From Bimastos eiseni (taxonomy: Eukaryota > Annelida > Clitellata > Crassiclitellata > Lumbricidae), in contig OY365815.1 of assembly GCA_959347315.1 (NCBI GenBank), forward strand, positions 558,001 through 622,000: a stretch of DNA of 64,000 nt. Direction: 5' to 3'. Positions 26,745 to 41,030 of this stretch are shown here, piece by piece. A model generated the notes under the pieces. That model was given only the letters and a program-made list of their open reading frames with translations, did no database searches and had not been told where the DNA came from. Made by a program: the position numbers and the translations under genes. Within the stretch, counting starts at the first letter, position 1. Each line of letters starts with the position of its first letter.

Positions 26745-27086
26745 TAGGTAGGCCTTCTGTGGGTTATTACGCTTATTTGTTATATTGTGGATGTGTCCTA
26801 ATAGGCCTTCTATTCGTCCTCATCAAACTCAGCAGCATCGGCACTGCATCGTCGTCATCATCATCCTCACCATCATCATCATCATCATCATCATCATAAT
26901 CATTATCATCATCATCATCATCATCATCACCACCCCAACCATTACCGCCATGCTCACATCCACCAGCACCATTATCATATGCATCATCAGACCTCACCCG
27001 CCATCTGTGATTCTCCCATCAACGAACTGTGCCCGTGCTCAACAATCACCTCGTGATTCGACGCCTAACCCTGACCCTGACCCTAG

Positions 27087-28497
27087 GCCCTGGCCAACAA
27101 ACATCCATCATACATTAAGGACGCATATGACTTCATAAACAGAATCAGAGACCCCACAATAAAACCACACTATATCTTAGTCACAGGTGATGTAACAGCA
27201 TTACATACAGATATGAACGTAGATAGAACCATCACTACTGTAAAAGAATTCTTCCGTAAAAATCCAAAAACCAACAGACTAGACGCTGAACTCTTAGAAC
27301 TCCTGGAAATAGCAATGAAAACTGATGACTTCTCCTTCTGCAACAAACTCTTCCCACAAATGTTTCGGACAGCTATGAGGGAAGAACCATTGCACGTAAC
27401 TTAGCAAACATGTACCTGGTAGAATTTGACCAAAAAGCAATGGAGGCCTTCCACATTCACCCACTTGACTTTTTCAGGTTTCTTGACGATATCTTCTTCA
27501 TATGGCCCGGTACTGTCGAGGAGCTAAAACAATATGAGGCATTTCTAAATTCTTTAATCCCTGACATTACAGTAACCTTAACATACAATGACACTGAAAT
27601 TAACTTCCTTGACACAACGATTTCTAGATACACAGACCAGGACAGGACTACACTGCAGACGAGAGTTTATTTTAAACAGACAGACACGCACCAATTACTG
27701 CACAGCTCATCATTCCATCCCAAACACACATTCACTACCATTCTGAAATCCCAAATTTTAAGATTTAAGAGATTATCTTCATTTAATTTAGAACGGACTT
27801 CGATTACTCATGTAAGACACTATTTGACAGTCCGTTACACAGAGGATATATAGCAAACGACTACTAAGGGAAACTAAGACTAACACATGGACCAGACGTG
27901 AAAAGAGTCCTAAAACTAAGAACACCGATAACAATCTCCTCCCTCCCAGTAGTCATTCCGTACAACCCACTATCTATGCGCATATTTTATGAATGGAAGA
28001 AAATCCTCATGCAAGATAATAATACACTGCAGCATTACCGCATAATACCAGCCCACTCTAGAAATAGGAACCTAAAAGAATTACTAGCTCCACGTAAAAA
28101 TAAGCCTATAAAACCCACGCAAAATACTAACATAGGTTCAAACAAATGTAACACACCTTCATGCACACAATCATGCCCATACATAACAGTCTCCAAAACA
28201 TACTCAAGCACATACACACGCCGCAAGTACACCATAATCAAGCGACTAGGCTGCCAAGGCACTAACACAATCTACCTAATAACTTGTAGCGCCTGCAACG
28301 AACAATATATAGACCACACACAAGGCAAAGCAGTAGAAGGCCTATTAGAACACATCCACAATATAACGAATGAGCATAATAACCCACTAGCAAACCACTT
28401 CAACTCAAACAACCACTCACTAGAAAATGTTACAGTTATGCCAACAGTCACTGTTGCTGCATTAGAAATGGCTCTTTTCAGGCCAACAGTAATATAA
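27087..28497 (+). pseudogene. U16: PLE unit, class b
   Basis: RT-a to 27404; RT-b 27410-27853 open but with the TTILKS form, a class a/b mixture shared with U19. GIY-YIG 27868-28497 open, with Gln to Glu (ITNEHNN). Tract 28602-28679. Confidence 0.86.
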
Positions 28498-28833
28498 TAG
28501 GTAGGCCTTCTGTGGGTTATTACGCTTATTTGTTATATTGTGGATGTGTCCTAATAGGCCTTCTATTCGTCCTCATCAAACTCAGCAGCATCGGCACTGC
28601 ATCGTCGTCATCATCATCCTCACCATCATCATCATCATCATCATCATCATAATCATCATCATCATCATCATCACCACCACCCCAACCATTACCGCTATGA
28701 TCACATCCACCAGCACCAATATCATTAGCATCATCAGACCTCACCCGCCATCTGTGATTCTCCCATCAACGAACTGTGCCCGTGCTCAACAATCACCTCG
28801 TGACTCGACACCTAACCCTGACCCTGACCCTAG

Positions 28834-30237
28834 GCCCTGGCCAACAAACATCCATCATACATTCAGGACGCCTATGACTTCATATACAGAATCAGAGACA
28901 CTACAATAAAACCAAACTATATCTTAGTCACAGGTGATGTCACAGCATTATATACAGATATGAACGTAGATAGAACCATCACTACTGTAAAAGAATTCTT
29001 CCGTAAAAATCCAAAAACTAACAGACCAGACGCTGAACTCTTAGAACTCCTGGAAATAGCAATGAAAACTGATGACTTCTCCTTCTGCAACAAACTCTTC
29101 CCACAAATGTTTGGGACAGCTATGAGGGAAGAACCTTTGCGCGTTACTTAGCAAACATGTACCTGGTAGAATTTGACCAAAAAGCAATGGAGGCCTTCCA
29201 CATTCACCCACTTGACTTCTTCCGGTTTCTTGACGATATCTCCTTCATATGACCCGGTACTGTCGAGGAGCTAAAACAATATGAGGCATTTCTAAATTCT
29301 TTAATCACTGACATTACAGTAACCTTAACATACAATGACACTGAAATATTAACTTCCTTGACACAACGACTTCTAGATACACAGTCCAGGACAGGACTAC
29401 ACTGCAGACGAGAGTTTATTTTAAACAGACAGACACGCACCATTTACTGCACAGCTCATCATTCCATCCCAAACACACATTCACTGGCATTCTGAAATCC
29501 CAAATTTTAAGATTTAAGAGATTATCTTCATTTAATTTAGAACGGACTTCGACTACTCATGTAAGACACTATTTGACAGTCCGATACACAGAGGATATAT
29601 AGCAAACGACTACTAAGTGAAACTAAGACTAACTCATGGACCAGACGTGAAAAGAGTCCTAAAACTAAGAACACCGATAACAATCTCCTCCCTCCCAGTA
29701 GTCATTCCGTACAACCCACTATCTATGCGCATATTATATGAATGGAAGAAATTCCTCATGCAAGATAATAATACACTGCAGCATTACCGCATAATACCAG
29801 CCCACTCTAGAAATAGGAACCTAAAAGCTCCACGTAAAAATAAGCCTATAAAACACACGCAAAATACTAACATAGGTTCAAACAAATGTAACACACCTTC
29901 ATGCACACAATCATGCCCATACGCAACAGTCTCCAAAACATACTCAACCACATACACACGCCGCAAGTACACCATAATCAAGCGACTAGGCTGCCAAGGC
30001 ACTAACACAATCTACCTAATAACTTGTAGCGCCTGCAACGAACAATACATAGACCACACACAAGGCAAAGTAGTAGAAGGCCTATGAGAACACATCCATA
30101 ATATAACGAATCAGCATAATAACCCACTAGCAAACCACTTCAACTCAAACAACCACTCACTAGAAAATGTTACAGTTATGCCAACAGTCACTGTTGCTGC
30201 ATTAGAAATGGCTCTTTTCAGGCCAACAGTAATATAA
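28834..30237 (+). pseudogene. U17: PLE unit, class c
   Basis: RT-a to 29151; RT-b from 29157 with TGA 29250-29252. GIY-YIG 29617 to TGA 30085-30087. Tract 30342-30425. End of the first and start of the second 5246-bp copy. Confidence 0.84.
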
Positions 30238-30579
30238 TAGGTAGGCTTTCTGTGGGTTATTACGCTTATTTGTTATATTGTGGATGTGTTCTAATAGGCG
30301 TTCTATTCGTCCTCATCAAACTCAGCAGCATCGGCACTGCATCGTCGTCATCATCATCCTCACCATCATCATCATCATCATCATCATCATAATCATCATC
30401 ATCATCATCATCATCATCACCACCACCCCAGCCATTACCGCCATGATCACATCCACCAGCACCATTATCATATGTATCATCAGACCTCACCCGCCATCTG
30501 TGATTCTCCCACCAACGAACTGTGCCCGTGCTCAACAATCACCTCGTGATTCGACACCTAACCCTGACCCTGACCCTAG

Positions 30580-31990
30580 GCCCTGGCCAACAAACATCCA
30601 TCATACATTAAGGACGCATATGACTTCATAAACAGAATCAGAGACACCACAATAAAACCACACTATATCTTAGTCACAGGTGATGTAACAGCATTATATA
30701 CAGATATGAACGTAGATAGAACCATCACTACTGTAAAAGAATTCTTCCGTAAAAATCCAAAAACCAACAGACTAGACGCTGAACTCTTAGAACTCCTGGA
30801 AATAGCAATGAAAACTGATGACTTCTCCTTCTGCAACAAACTCTTCCCACAAATGTTTCGGACAGCTATGAGGGAAGAACCATTGCACGTAACTTAGCAA
30901 ACATGTACCTGTTAGAATTTGACCAAAAAGCAATGGAGGCCTTCCACATTCACCCACTTGACTTCTTCCGGATTCTTGACGATATCTCCTTTATATGGCC
31001 CGGTACTGTCGAGGAGCTAAAACAATATGAGGCATTTCTAAATTCTTTAATCCCTGACATTACAGTAACCTTAACATACAATGACACTGATATTAACTTC
31101 CTTGACACAACGATTTCTAGATACACAGACCAGGACAGGACTACACTGCAGACGAGAGTTTATTTTAAACAGACAGACACGCACCAATTACTGCACAGCT
31201 CATCATTCCATCCCAAACACACATTCACTACCATTCTGAAATGGCAAATTTTAAGATTTAAGAGATTATCTTCATTTAATTTAGAACGAACTTCGATTAC
31301 TCATGTAAGACACTATTTGACAGTCCGATACACAGAGGATATATAGCAAACGACTACTAAGGGAAACTAAGACTAACACATGGACCAGACGTGAAAAGAG
31401 TCCTAAAACTAAGAACACCGATAACAAACTCCTCCCTCCCAGTAGTCATTCCGTACAACCCACTATCTACGCGCATATTTTATGAATGGAAGAAATTCCT
31501 CATGCAAGATAATAATACACTGCAGCATTACCGCATAATACCAGCCCACTCTAGAAATAGGAACCTAAAAGAATTACTAGCTCCACGTAAAAATAAGCCT
31601 ATAAAACACACGCAAAATACTAACATAGGTTCAAACAAATGTAACACACCTTCATGCACACAATCATGCCCATACATAACAGTCTCCAAAACATACTCAA
31701 GCACATACACACGCCGCAAGTACACCATAATCAAGCGACTAGGCTGCCAAGGCACTAACACAATCTACCTAATAACTTGTAGCGCCTGCAACGAACAATA
31801 TATAGACCACACACAAGGCAAAGCAGTAGAAGGCCTATTAGAACACATCCACAATATAACGAATCAGCATAATAACCCACTAGCAAACCACTTCAACTCA
31901 AACAACCACTCACTAGAAAATGTTACAGTTATGCCAACAGTCACTGTTGCTGCATTAGAAATGGCTCTTTTCAGGCCAACAGTAATATAA
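30580..31990 (+). pseudogene. U18: PLE unit, class a
   Basis: RT-a to 30897; RT-b 30903-31346 open. GIY-YIG 31361-31990 open, repeats the LSTRIF change of U15 exactly 5246 bp downstream. Tract 32095-32178. Confidence 0.86.
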
Positions 31991-32332
31991 TAGGTAGGCC
32001 TTCTGTGGGTTATTACGCTTATTTGTTATATTGTGGATGTGTCCTAATAGGCCTTCTATTCGTCCTCATCAAACTCAGCAGCATCGGCACTGCATCGTCG
32101 TCATCATCATCCTCACCATCATCATCATCATCATCATCATCATAATCATTATCATCATCATCATCATCATCATCACCACCCCAACCATTACCGCCATGCT
32201 CACATCCACCAGCACCATTATCATATGCATCATCAGACCTCACCCGCCATCTGTGATTCTCCCATCAACGAACTGTGCCCGTGCTCAACAATCACCTCGT
32301 GATTCGACGCCTAACCCTGACCCTGACCCTAG

Positions 32333-33743
32333 GCCCTGGCCAACAAACATCCATCATACATTAAGGACGCATATGACTTCATAAACAGAATCAGAGACCC
32401 CACAATAAAACCACACTATATCTTAGTCACAGGTGATGTAACAGCATTACATACAGATATGAACGTAGATAGAACCATCACTACTGTAAAAGAATTCTTC
32501 CGTAAAAATCCAAAAACCAACAGACTAGACGCTGAACTCTTAGAACTCCTGGAAATAGCAATGAAAACTGATGACTTCTCCTTCTGCAACAAACTCTTCC
32601 CACAAATGTTTCGGACAGCTATGAGGGAAGAACCATTGCACGTAACTTAGCAAACATGTACCTGGTAGAATTTGACCAAAAAGCAATGGAGGCCTTCCAC
32701 ATTCACCCACTTGACTTTTTCAGGTTTCTTGACGATATCTTCTTCATATGGCCCGGTACTGTCGAGGAGCTAAAACAATATGAGGCATTTCTAAATTCTT
32801 TAATCCCTGACATTACAGTAACCTTAACATACAATGACACTGAAATTAACTTCCTTGACACAACGATTTCTAGATACACAGACCAGGACAGGACTACACT
32901 GCAGACGAGAGTTTATTTTAAACAGACAGACACGCACCAATTACTGCACAGCTCATCATTCCATCCCAAACACACATTCACTACCATTCTGAAATCCCAA
33001 ATTTTAAGATTTAAGAGATTATCTTCATTTAATTTAGAACGGACTTCGATTACTCATGTAAGACACTATTTGACAGTCCGTTACACAGAGGATATATAGC
33101 AAACGACTACTAAGGGAAACTAAGACTAACACATGGACCAGACGTGAAAAGAGTCCTAAAACTAAGAACACCGATAACAATCTCCTCCCTCCCAGTAGTC
33201 ATTCCGTACAACCCACTATCTATGCGCATATTTTATGAATGGAAGAAAATCCTCATGCAAGATAATAATACACTGCAGCATTACCGCATAATACCAGCCC
33301 ACTCTAGAAATAGGAACCTAAAAGAATTACTAGCTCCACGTAAAAATAAGCCTATAAAACCCACGCAAAATACTAACATAGGTTCAAACAAATGTAACAC
33401 ACCTTCATGCACACAATCATGCCCATACATAACAGTCTCCAAAACATACTCAAGCACATACACACGCCGCAAGTACACCATAATCAAGCGACTAGGCTGC
33501 CAAGGCACTAACACAATCTACCTAATAACTTGTAGCGCCTGCAACGAACAATATATAGACCACACACAAGGCAAAGCAGTAGAAGGCCTATTAGAACACA
33601 TCCACAATATAACGAATCAGCATAATAACCCACTAGCAAACCACTTCAACTCAAACAACCACTCACTAGAAAATGTTACAGTTATGCCAACAGTCACTGT
33701 TGCTGCATTAGAAATGGCTCTTTTCAGGCCAACAGTAATATAA
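32333..33743 (+). pseudogene. U19: PLE unit, class b
   Basis: RT-a to 32650; RT-b 32656-33099 open, TTILKS as in U16. GIY-YIG 33114-33743 open, ITNQHNN. Tract 33848-33925. Confidence 0.86.
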
Positions 33744-34079
33744 TAGGTAGGCCTTCTGTGGGTTATTACGCTTATTTGTTATATTGTGGATGTGTCCTAA
33801 TAGGCCTTCTATTCGTCCTCATCAAACTCAGCAGCATCGGCACTGCATCGTCGTCATCATCATCCTCACCATCATCATCATCATCATCATCATCATAATC
33901 ATCATCATCATCATCATCACCACCACCCCAACCATTACCGCTATGATCACATCCACCAGCACCAATATCATTAGCATCATCAGACCTCACCCGCCATCTG
34001 TGATTCTCCCATCAACGAACTGTGCCCGTGCTCAACAATCACCTCGTGACTCGACACCTAACTCTGACCCTGACCCTAG

Positions 34080-35483
34080 GCCCTGGCCAACAAACATCCA
34101 TCATACATTCAGGACGCCTATGACTTCATATACAGAATCAGAGACACTACAATAAAACCAAACTATATCTTAGTCACAGGTGATGTCACAGCATTATATA
34201 CAGATATGAACGTAGATAGAACCATCACTACTGTAAAAGAATTCTTCCGTAAAAATCCAAAAACTAACAGACCAGACGCTGAACTCTTAGAACTCCTGGA
34301 AATAGCAATGAAAACTGATGACTTCTCCTTCTGCAACAAACTCTTCCCACAAATGTTTGGGACAGCTATGAGGGAAGAACCTTTGCGCGTTACTTAGCAA
34401 ACATGTACCTGGTAGAATTTGACCAAAAAGCAATGGAGGCCTTCCACATTCACCCACTTGACTTCTTCCGGTTTCTTGACGATATCTCCTTCATATGACC
34501 CGGTACTGTCGAGGAGCTAAAACAATATGAGGCATTTCTAAATTCTTTAATCACTGACATTACAGTAACCTTAACATACAATGACACTGAAATATTAACT
34601 TCCTTGACACAACGACTTCTAGATACACAGTCCAGGACAGGACTACACTGCAGACGAGAGTTTATTTTAAACAGACAGACACGCACCATTTACTGCACAG
34701 CTCATCATTCCATCCCAAACACACATTCACTGGCATTCTGAAATCCCAAATTTTAAGATTTAAGAGATTATCTTCATTTCATTTAGAACGGACTTCGACT
34801 ACTCATGTAAGACACTATTTGACAGTCCGATACACAGAGGATATATAGCAAACGACTACTAAGTGAAACTAAGACTAACTCATGGACCAGACGTGAAAAG
34901 AGTCCTAAAACTAAGAACACCGATAACAATCTCCTCCCTCCCAGTAGTCATTCCGTACAACCCACTATCTATGCGCATATTATATGAATGGAAGAAATTC
35001 CTCATGCAAGATAATAATACACTGCAGCATTACCGCATAATACCAGCCCACTCTAGAAATAGGAACCTAAAAGCTCCACGTAAAAATAAGCCTATAAAAC
35101 ACACGCAAAATACTAACATAGGTTCAAACAAATGTAACACACCTTCATGCACACAATCATGCCCATACGCAACAGTCTCCAAAACATACTCAACCACATA
35201 CACACGCCGCAAGTACACCATAATCAAGCGACTAGGCTGCCAAGGCACTAACACAATCTACCTAATAACTTGTAGCGCCTGCAACGAACAATACATAGAC
35301 CACACACAAGGCAAAGTAGTAGAAGGCCTATGAGAACACATCCACAATATAACGAATCAGCATAATAACCCACTAGCAAACCACTTCAACTCAAACAACC
35401 ACTCACTAGAAAATGTTACAGTTATGCCAACAGTCACTGTTGCTGCATTAGAAATGGCTCTTTTCAGGCCAACAGTAATATAA
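34080..35483 (+). pseudogene. U20: PLE unit, class c
   Basis: RT-a to 34397; RT-b from 34403 with TGA 34496-34498. GIY-YIG 34863 to TGA 35331-35333. One hexamer at the start differs (CTAACT then CTGACC). Short tract 35588-35647. Confidence 0.84.
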
Positions 35484-35801
35484 TAGGTAGGCTTTCTGTG
35501 GGTTATTACGCTTATTTGTTATATTGTGGATGTGTTCTAATAGGCGTTCTATTCGTCCTCATCAAACTCAGCAGCATCGGCACTGCATCGTCGTCATCAT
35601 CATCCTCACCATCATCATCATCATCATCATCATCATAATCATCACCACCCCAGCCATTACCGCCATGATCACATCCACCAGCACCATTATCATATGTATC
35701 ATGAGACCTCACCCGCCATCTGTGATTCTCCCACCAACGAACTGTGCCCGTGCTCAACAATCACCTCGTGATTCGACACCTAACCCTGACCCTGACCCTA
35801 G

Positions 35802-37203
35802 GCCCTGGCCAACAAACATCCATCATACATTCAGGACGCCTATGACTTCATATACAGAATCAGAGACACTACAATAAAACCACACTATATCTTAGTCACA
35901 GGTGATGTCACAGCATTATATACAGATATGAACGTAGATAGAACCATCACTACTGTAAAAGAATTCTTCCGTAAAAATCCAAAAACTAACAGACCAGACG
36001 CTGAACTCTTAGAACTCCTGGAAATAGCAATGAAAACTGATGACTTCTCCTTCTGCAACAAACTCTTCCCACAAATGTTTGGGACAGCTATGGGGGAAGA
36101 ACCTTTGCACGTGACTTAGCAAACATGTACCTGGTAGAATTTGAGCAAAAAGCAATGGAGGCCTTCCACATTCACCCACTTGACTTCTTCCGTTTTCTTG
36201 ACGATATCTCCTTCATATGACCCGGTATTGTCGAGGAGCTAAAACAATATGAGGCATTTCTAAATTCTTTAATCCCTGACATTACAGTAACCTTAACATA
36301 CAATGACACTGAAATTAACTTCCTTGACACAACGATTTCTAGATACACAGACCAGGACAGGACTACACTGCAGACGAGAGTTTAGTTTAAACAGACAGAC
36401 ACGCACCAATTACTGCACAGGTCATCATTCCATCCCAAACACACATTCACTGGCATTCTGAAATCCCAAATTTTAAGATTTAAGAGATTATCTTCATTTA
36501 ATTTAGAACGGACTTCGATTACTCATGTAAGACACTATTTGACAGTCCGTTACACAGAGGATATATAGCAAACGACTACTAAGGGAAACTAAGACTAACA
36601 CATGGACCAGACGTGAAAAGAGTCCTAAAACTAAGAACACCGATAACAATCTCCTCCCTCCCAGTAGTCATTCCGTACAACCCACTATCTATGCGCATAT
36701 TTTATGAATGGAAGAAAATCCTCATGCAAGATAATAATACACTGCAGCATTACCGCATAATACCAGCCCACTCTAGAAATAGGAACCTAAAAGCTCCACG
36801 TAAAAATAAGCCTATAAAACCCACGCAAAATACTAACATAGGTTCAAACAAATGTAACACACCTTCATGCACACAATCATGCCCATACGCAACAGTCTCC
36901 AAAACATACTCAACCACATACACACGCCGCAAGTACACCATAATCAAGCGACTAGGCTGCCAAGGCACTAACACAATCTACCTAATAACTTGTAGCGCCT
37001 GCAACGAACAATACATAGACCACACACAAGGCAAAGTAGTAGAAGGCCTATGAGAACACATCCACAATATAACGAATCAGCATAATAACCCACTAGCAAA
37101 CCACTTCAACTCAAACAACCACTCACTAGAAAATGTTACAGTTATGCCAACAGTCACTGTTGCTGCATTAGAAATGGCTCTTTTCAGGCCAACAGTAATA
37201 TAA
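35802..37203 (+). pseudogene. U21: PLE unit, class d RT, chimeric GIY-YIG
   Basis: RT-a to 36119, RT-b 36125-36568 with the same two stops as U12 (TGA 36218-36220, TAG 36383-36385), 15701 bp away. GIY-YIG starts at 36583 as the open class, then switches to the 9-bp-deleted class with TGA 37051-37053, like U4. Tract 37308-37385. Confidence 0.84.
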
Positions 37204-37539
37204 TAGGTAGGCCTTCTGTGGGTTATTACGCTTATTTGTTATATTGTGGATGTGTCCTAATAGGCCTTCTATTCGTCCTCATCAAACTCAGCAGCATCGG
37301 CACTGCATCGTCGTCATCATCATCCTCACCATCATCATCATCATCATCATCATCATAATCATCATCATCATCATCATCACCACCACCCCAACCATTACCG
37401 CCATGATCACATCCACCAGCACCAATATCATTAGCATCATCAGACCTCACCCGCCATCTGTGATTCTCCCATCAACGAACTGTGCCCGTGCTCAACAATC
37501 ACCTCGTGACTCGACACCTAACCCTGACCCTGACCCTAG

Positions 37540-38943
37540 GCCCTGGCCAACAAACATCCATCATACATTCAGGACGCCTATGACTTCATATACAGAATCA
37601 GAGACACTACAATAAAACCAAACTATATCTTAGTCACAGGTGATGTCACAGCATTATATACAGATATGAACGTAGATAGAACCATCACTACTGTAAAAGA
37701 ATTCTTCCGTAAAAATCCAAAAACTAACAGACCAGACGCTGAACTCTTAGAACTCCTGGAAATAGCAATGAAAACTGATGACTTCTCCTTCCGCAACAAA
37801 CTCTTCCCACAAATGTTTGGGACAGCTATGAGGGAAGAACCTTTGCGCGTTACTTAGCAAACATGTACCTGGTAGAATTTGACCAAAAAGCAATGGAGGC
37901 CTTCCACATTCACCCACTTGACTTCTTCCGGTTTCTTGACGATATCTCCTTCATATGACCCGGTACTGTCGAGGAGCTAAAACAATATGAGGCATTTCTA
38001 AATTCTTTAATCACTGACATTACAGTAACCTTAACATACAATGACACTGAAATATTAACTTCCTTGACACAACGACTTCTAGATACACAGTCCAGGACAG
38101 GACTACACTGCAGACGAGAGTTTATTTTAAACAGACAGACACGCACCATTTACTGCACAGCTCATCATTCCATCCCAAACACACATTCACTGGCATTCTG
38201 AAATCCCAAATTTTAAGATTTAAGAGATTATCTTCATTTAATTTAGAACGGACTTCGACTACTCATGTAAGACACTATTTGACAGTCCGATACACAGAGG
38301 ATATATAGCAAACGACTACTAAGTGAAACTAAGACTAACTCATGGACCAGACGTGAAAAGAGTCCTAAAACTAAGAACACCGATAACAATCTCCTCCCTC
38401 CCAGTAGTCATTCCGTACAACCCACTATCTATGCGCATATTATATGAATGGAAGAAATTCCTCATGCAAGATAATAATACACTGCAGCATTACCGCATAA
38501 TACCAGCCCACTCTAGAAATAGGAACCTAAAAGCTCCACGTAAAAATAAGCCTATAAAACACACGCAAAATACTAACATAGGTTCAAACAAATGTAACAC
38601 ACCTTCATGCACACAATCATGCCCATACGCAACAGTCTCCAAAACATACTCAACCACATACACACGCCGCAAGTACACCATAATCAAGCGACTAGGCTGC
38701 CAAGGCACTAACACAATCTACCTAATAACTTGTAGCGCCTGCAACGAACAATACATAGACCACACACAAGGCAAAGTAGTAGAAGGCCTATGAGAACACA
38801 TCCACAATATAACGAATCAGCATAATAACCCACTAGCAAACCACTTCAACTCAAACAACCACTCACTAGAAAATGTTACAGTTATGCCAACAGTCACTGT
38901 TGCTGCATTAGAAATGGCTCTTTTCAGGCCAACAGTAATATAA
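37540..38943 (+). pseudogene. U22: PLE unit, class c
   Basis: RT-a to 37857 with a private Cys to Arg (FSFRNKL); RT-b from 37863 with TGA 37956-37958. GIY-YIG 38323 to TGA 38791-38793. Tract 39048-39131. Confidence 0.84.
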
Positions 38944-39285
38944 TAGGTAGGCTTTCTGTGGGTTATTACGCTTATTTGTTATATTGTGGATGTGTTCTAA
39001 TAGGCGTTCTATTCGTCCTCATCAAACTCAGCAGCATCGGCACTGCATCGTCGTCATCATCATCCTCACCATCATCATCATCATCATCATCATCATAATC
39101 ATCATCATCATCATCATCATCATCACCACCACCCCAGCCATTACCGCCATGATCACATCCACCAGCACCATTATCATATGTATCATCAGACCTCACCCGC
39201 CATCTGTGATTCTCCCACCAACGAACTGTGCCCGTGCTCAACAATCACCTCGTGATTCGACACCTAACCCTGACCCTGACCCTAG

Positions 39286-40694
39286 GCCCTGGCCAACAAA
39301 CATCCATCATACATTAAGGACGCATATGACTTCATAAACAGAATCAGAGACACCACAATAAAACCACACTATATCTTAGTCACAGGTGATGTAACAGCAT
39401 TATATACAGATATGAACGTAGATAGAACCATCACTACTGTAAAAGAATTCTTCCGTAAAAATCCAAAAACCAACAGACTAGACGCTGAACTCTTAGAACT
39501 CCTGGAAATAGCAATGAAAACTGATGACTTCTCCTTCTGCAACAAACTCTTCCCACAAATGTTTCGGACAGCTATGAGGGAAGAACCATTGCACGTAACT
39601 TAGCAAACATGTACCTGTTAGAATTTGACCAAAAAGCAATGGAGGCCTTCCACATTCACCCACTTGACTTCTTCCGGATTCTTGACGATATCTCCTTTAT
39701 ATGGCCCGGTACTGTCGAGGAGCTAAAACAATATGAGGCATTTCTAAATTCTTTAATCCCTGACATTACAGTAACCTTAACATACAATGACACTGATATT
39801 AACTTCCTTGACACAACGATTTCTAGATACACAGACCAGGACAGGACTACACTGCAGACGAGAGTTTATTTTAAACAGACAGACACGCACCAATTACTGC
39901 ACAGCTCATCATTCCATCCCAAACACACATTCACTACCATTCTGAAATGGCAAATTTTAAGATTTAAGAGATTATCTTCATTTAATTTAGAACGAACCTC
40001 GATTACTCATGTAAGACACTATTTGACAGTCCGATACACAGAGGATATAGCAAACGACTACTAAGGGAAACTAAGACTAACACATGGACCAGACGTGAAA
40101 AGAGTCCTAAAACTAAGAACACCGATAACAAACTCCTCCCTCCCAGTAGTCATTCCGTACAACCCACTATCTATGCGCATATTTTATGAATGGAAGAAAT
40201 TCCTCATGCAAGATAATAATACACTGCAGCATTACCGCATAATACCAGCCCACTCTAGAAATAGGAACCTAAAAGAATTACTAGCTCCACGTAAAAATAA
40301 GCCTATAAAACACACGCAAAATACTAACATAGGTTCAAACAAATGTAACACACCTTCATGCACACAATCATGCCCATACGCAACAGTCTCCAAAACATAC
40401 TCAACCACATACACACGCCGCAAGTACACCATAATCAAGCGACTAGGCTGCCAAGGCACTAACACAATCTACCTAATAACTTGTAGCGCCTGCAACGAAC
40501 AATATATAGACCACACACAAGGCAAAGCAGTAGAAGGCCTATGAGAACACATCCACAATATAACGAATCAGCATAATAACCCACTAGCAAACCACTTCAA
40601 CTCAAACAACCACTCACTAGAAAATGTTACAGTTATGCCAACAGTCACTGTTGCTGCATTAGAAATGGCTCTTTTCAGGCCAACAGTAATATAA
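39286..40694 (+). pseudogene. U23: PLE unit, class a, RT-b and GIY-YIG in one phase
   Basis: RT-a to 39603; RT-b 39609-40064 lacks the TA insertion as in U5 and ends at TAA 40062-40064. GIY-YIG from 40065 keeps the three residues deleted elsewhere (ELLAPRK) yet carries the early TGA at 40542-40544, a combination seen in no other unit. Tract 40799-40876. Confidence 0.86.
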
Positions 40695-40841
40695 TAGGTA
40701 GGCCTTCTGTGGGTTATTACGCTTATTTGTTATATTGTGGATGTGTTCTAATAGGCGTTCTATTCGTCCTCATCAAACTCAGCAGCATGGGCACTGCATC
40801 GTCGTCATCATCATCCTCACCATCATCATCATCATCATCAT

Positions 40842-40873
<32 letters not shown>

Positions 40874-41030
40874 CCACCCCAACCATTACCGCCATGCTCA
40901 CATCCACCAGCACCATTATCATATGCATCATCAGACCTCACCCGCCATCTGTGATTCTCCCATCAACGAACTGTGCCCGTGCTCAACAATCACCTCGTGA
41001 TTCGACGCCTAACCCTGACCCTGACCCTAG

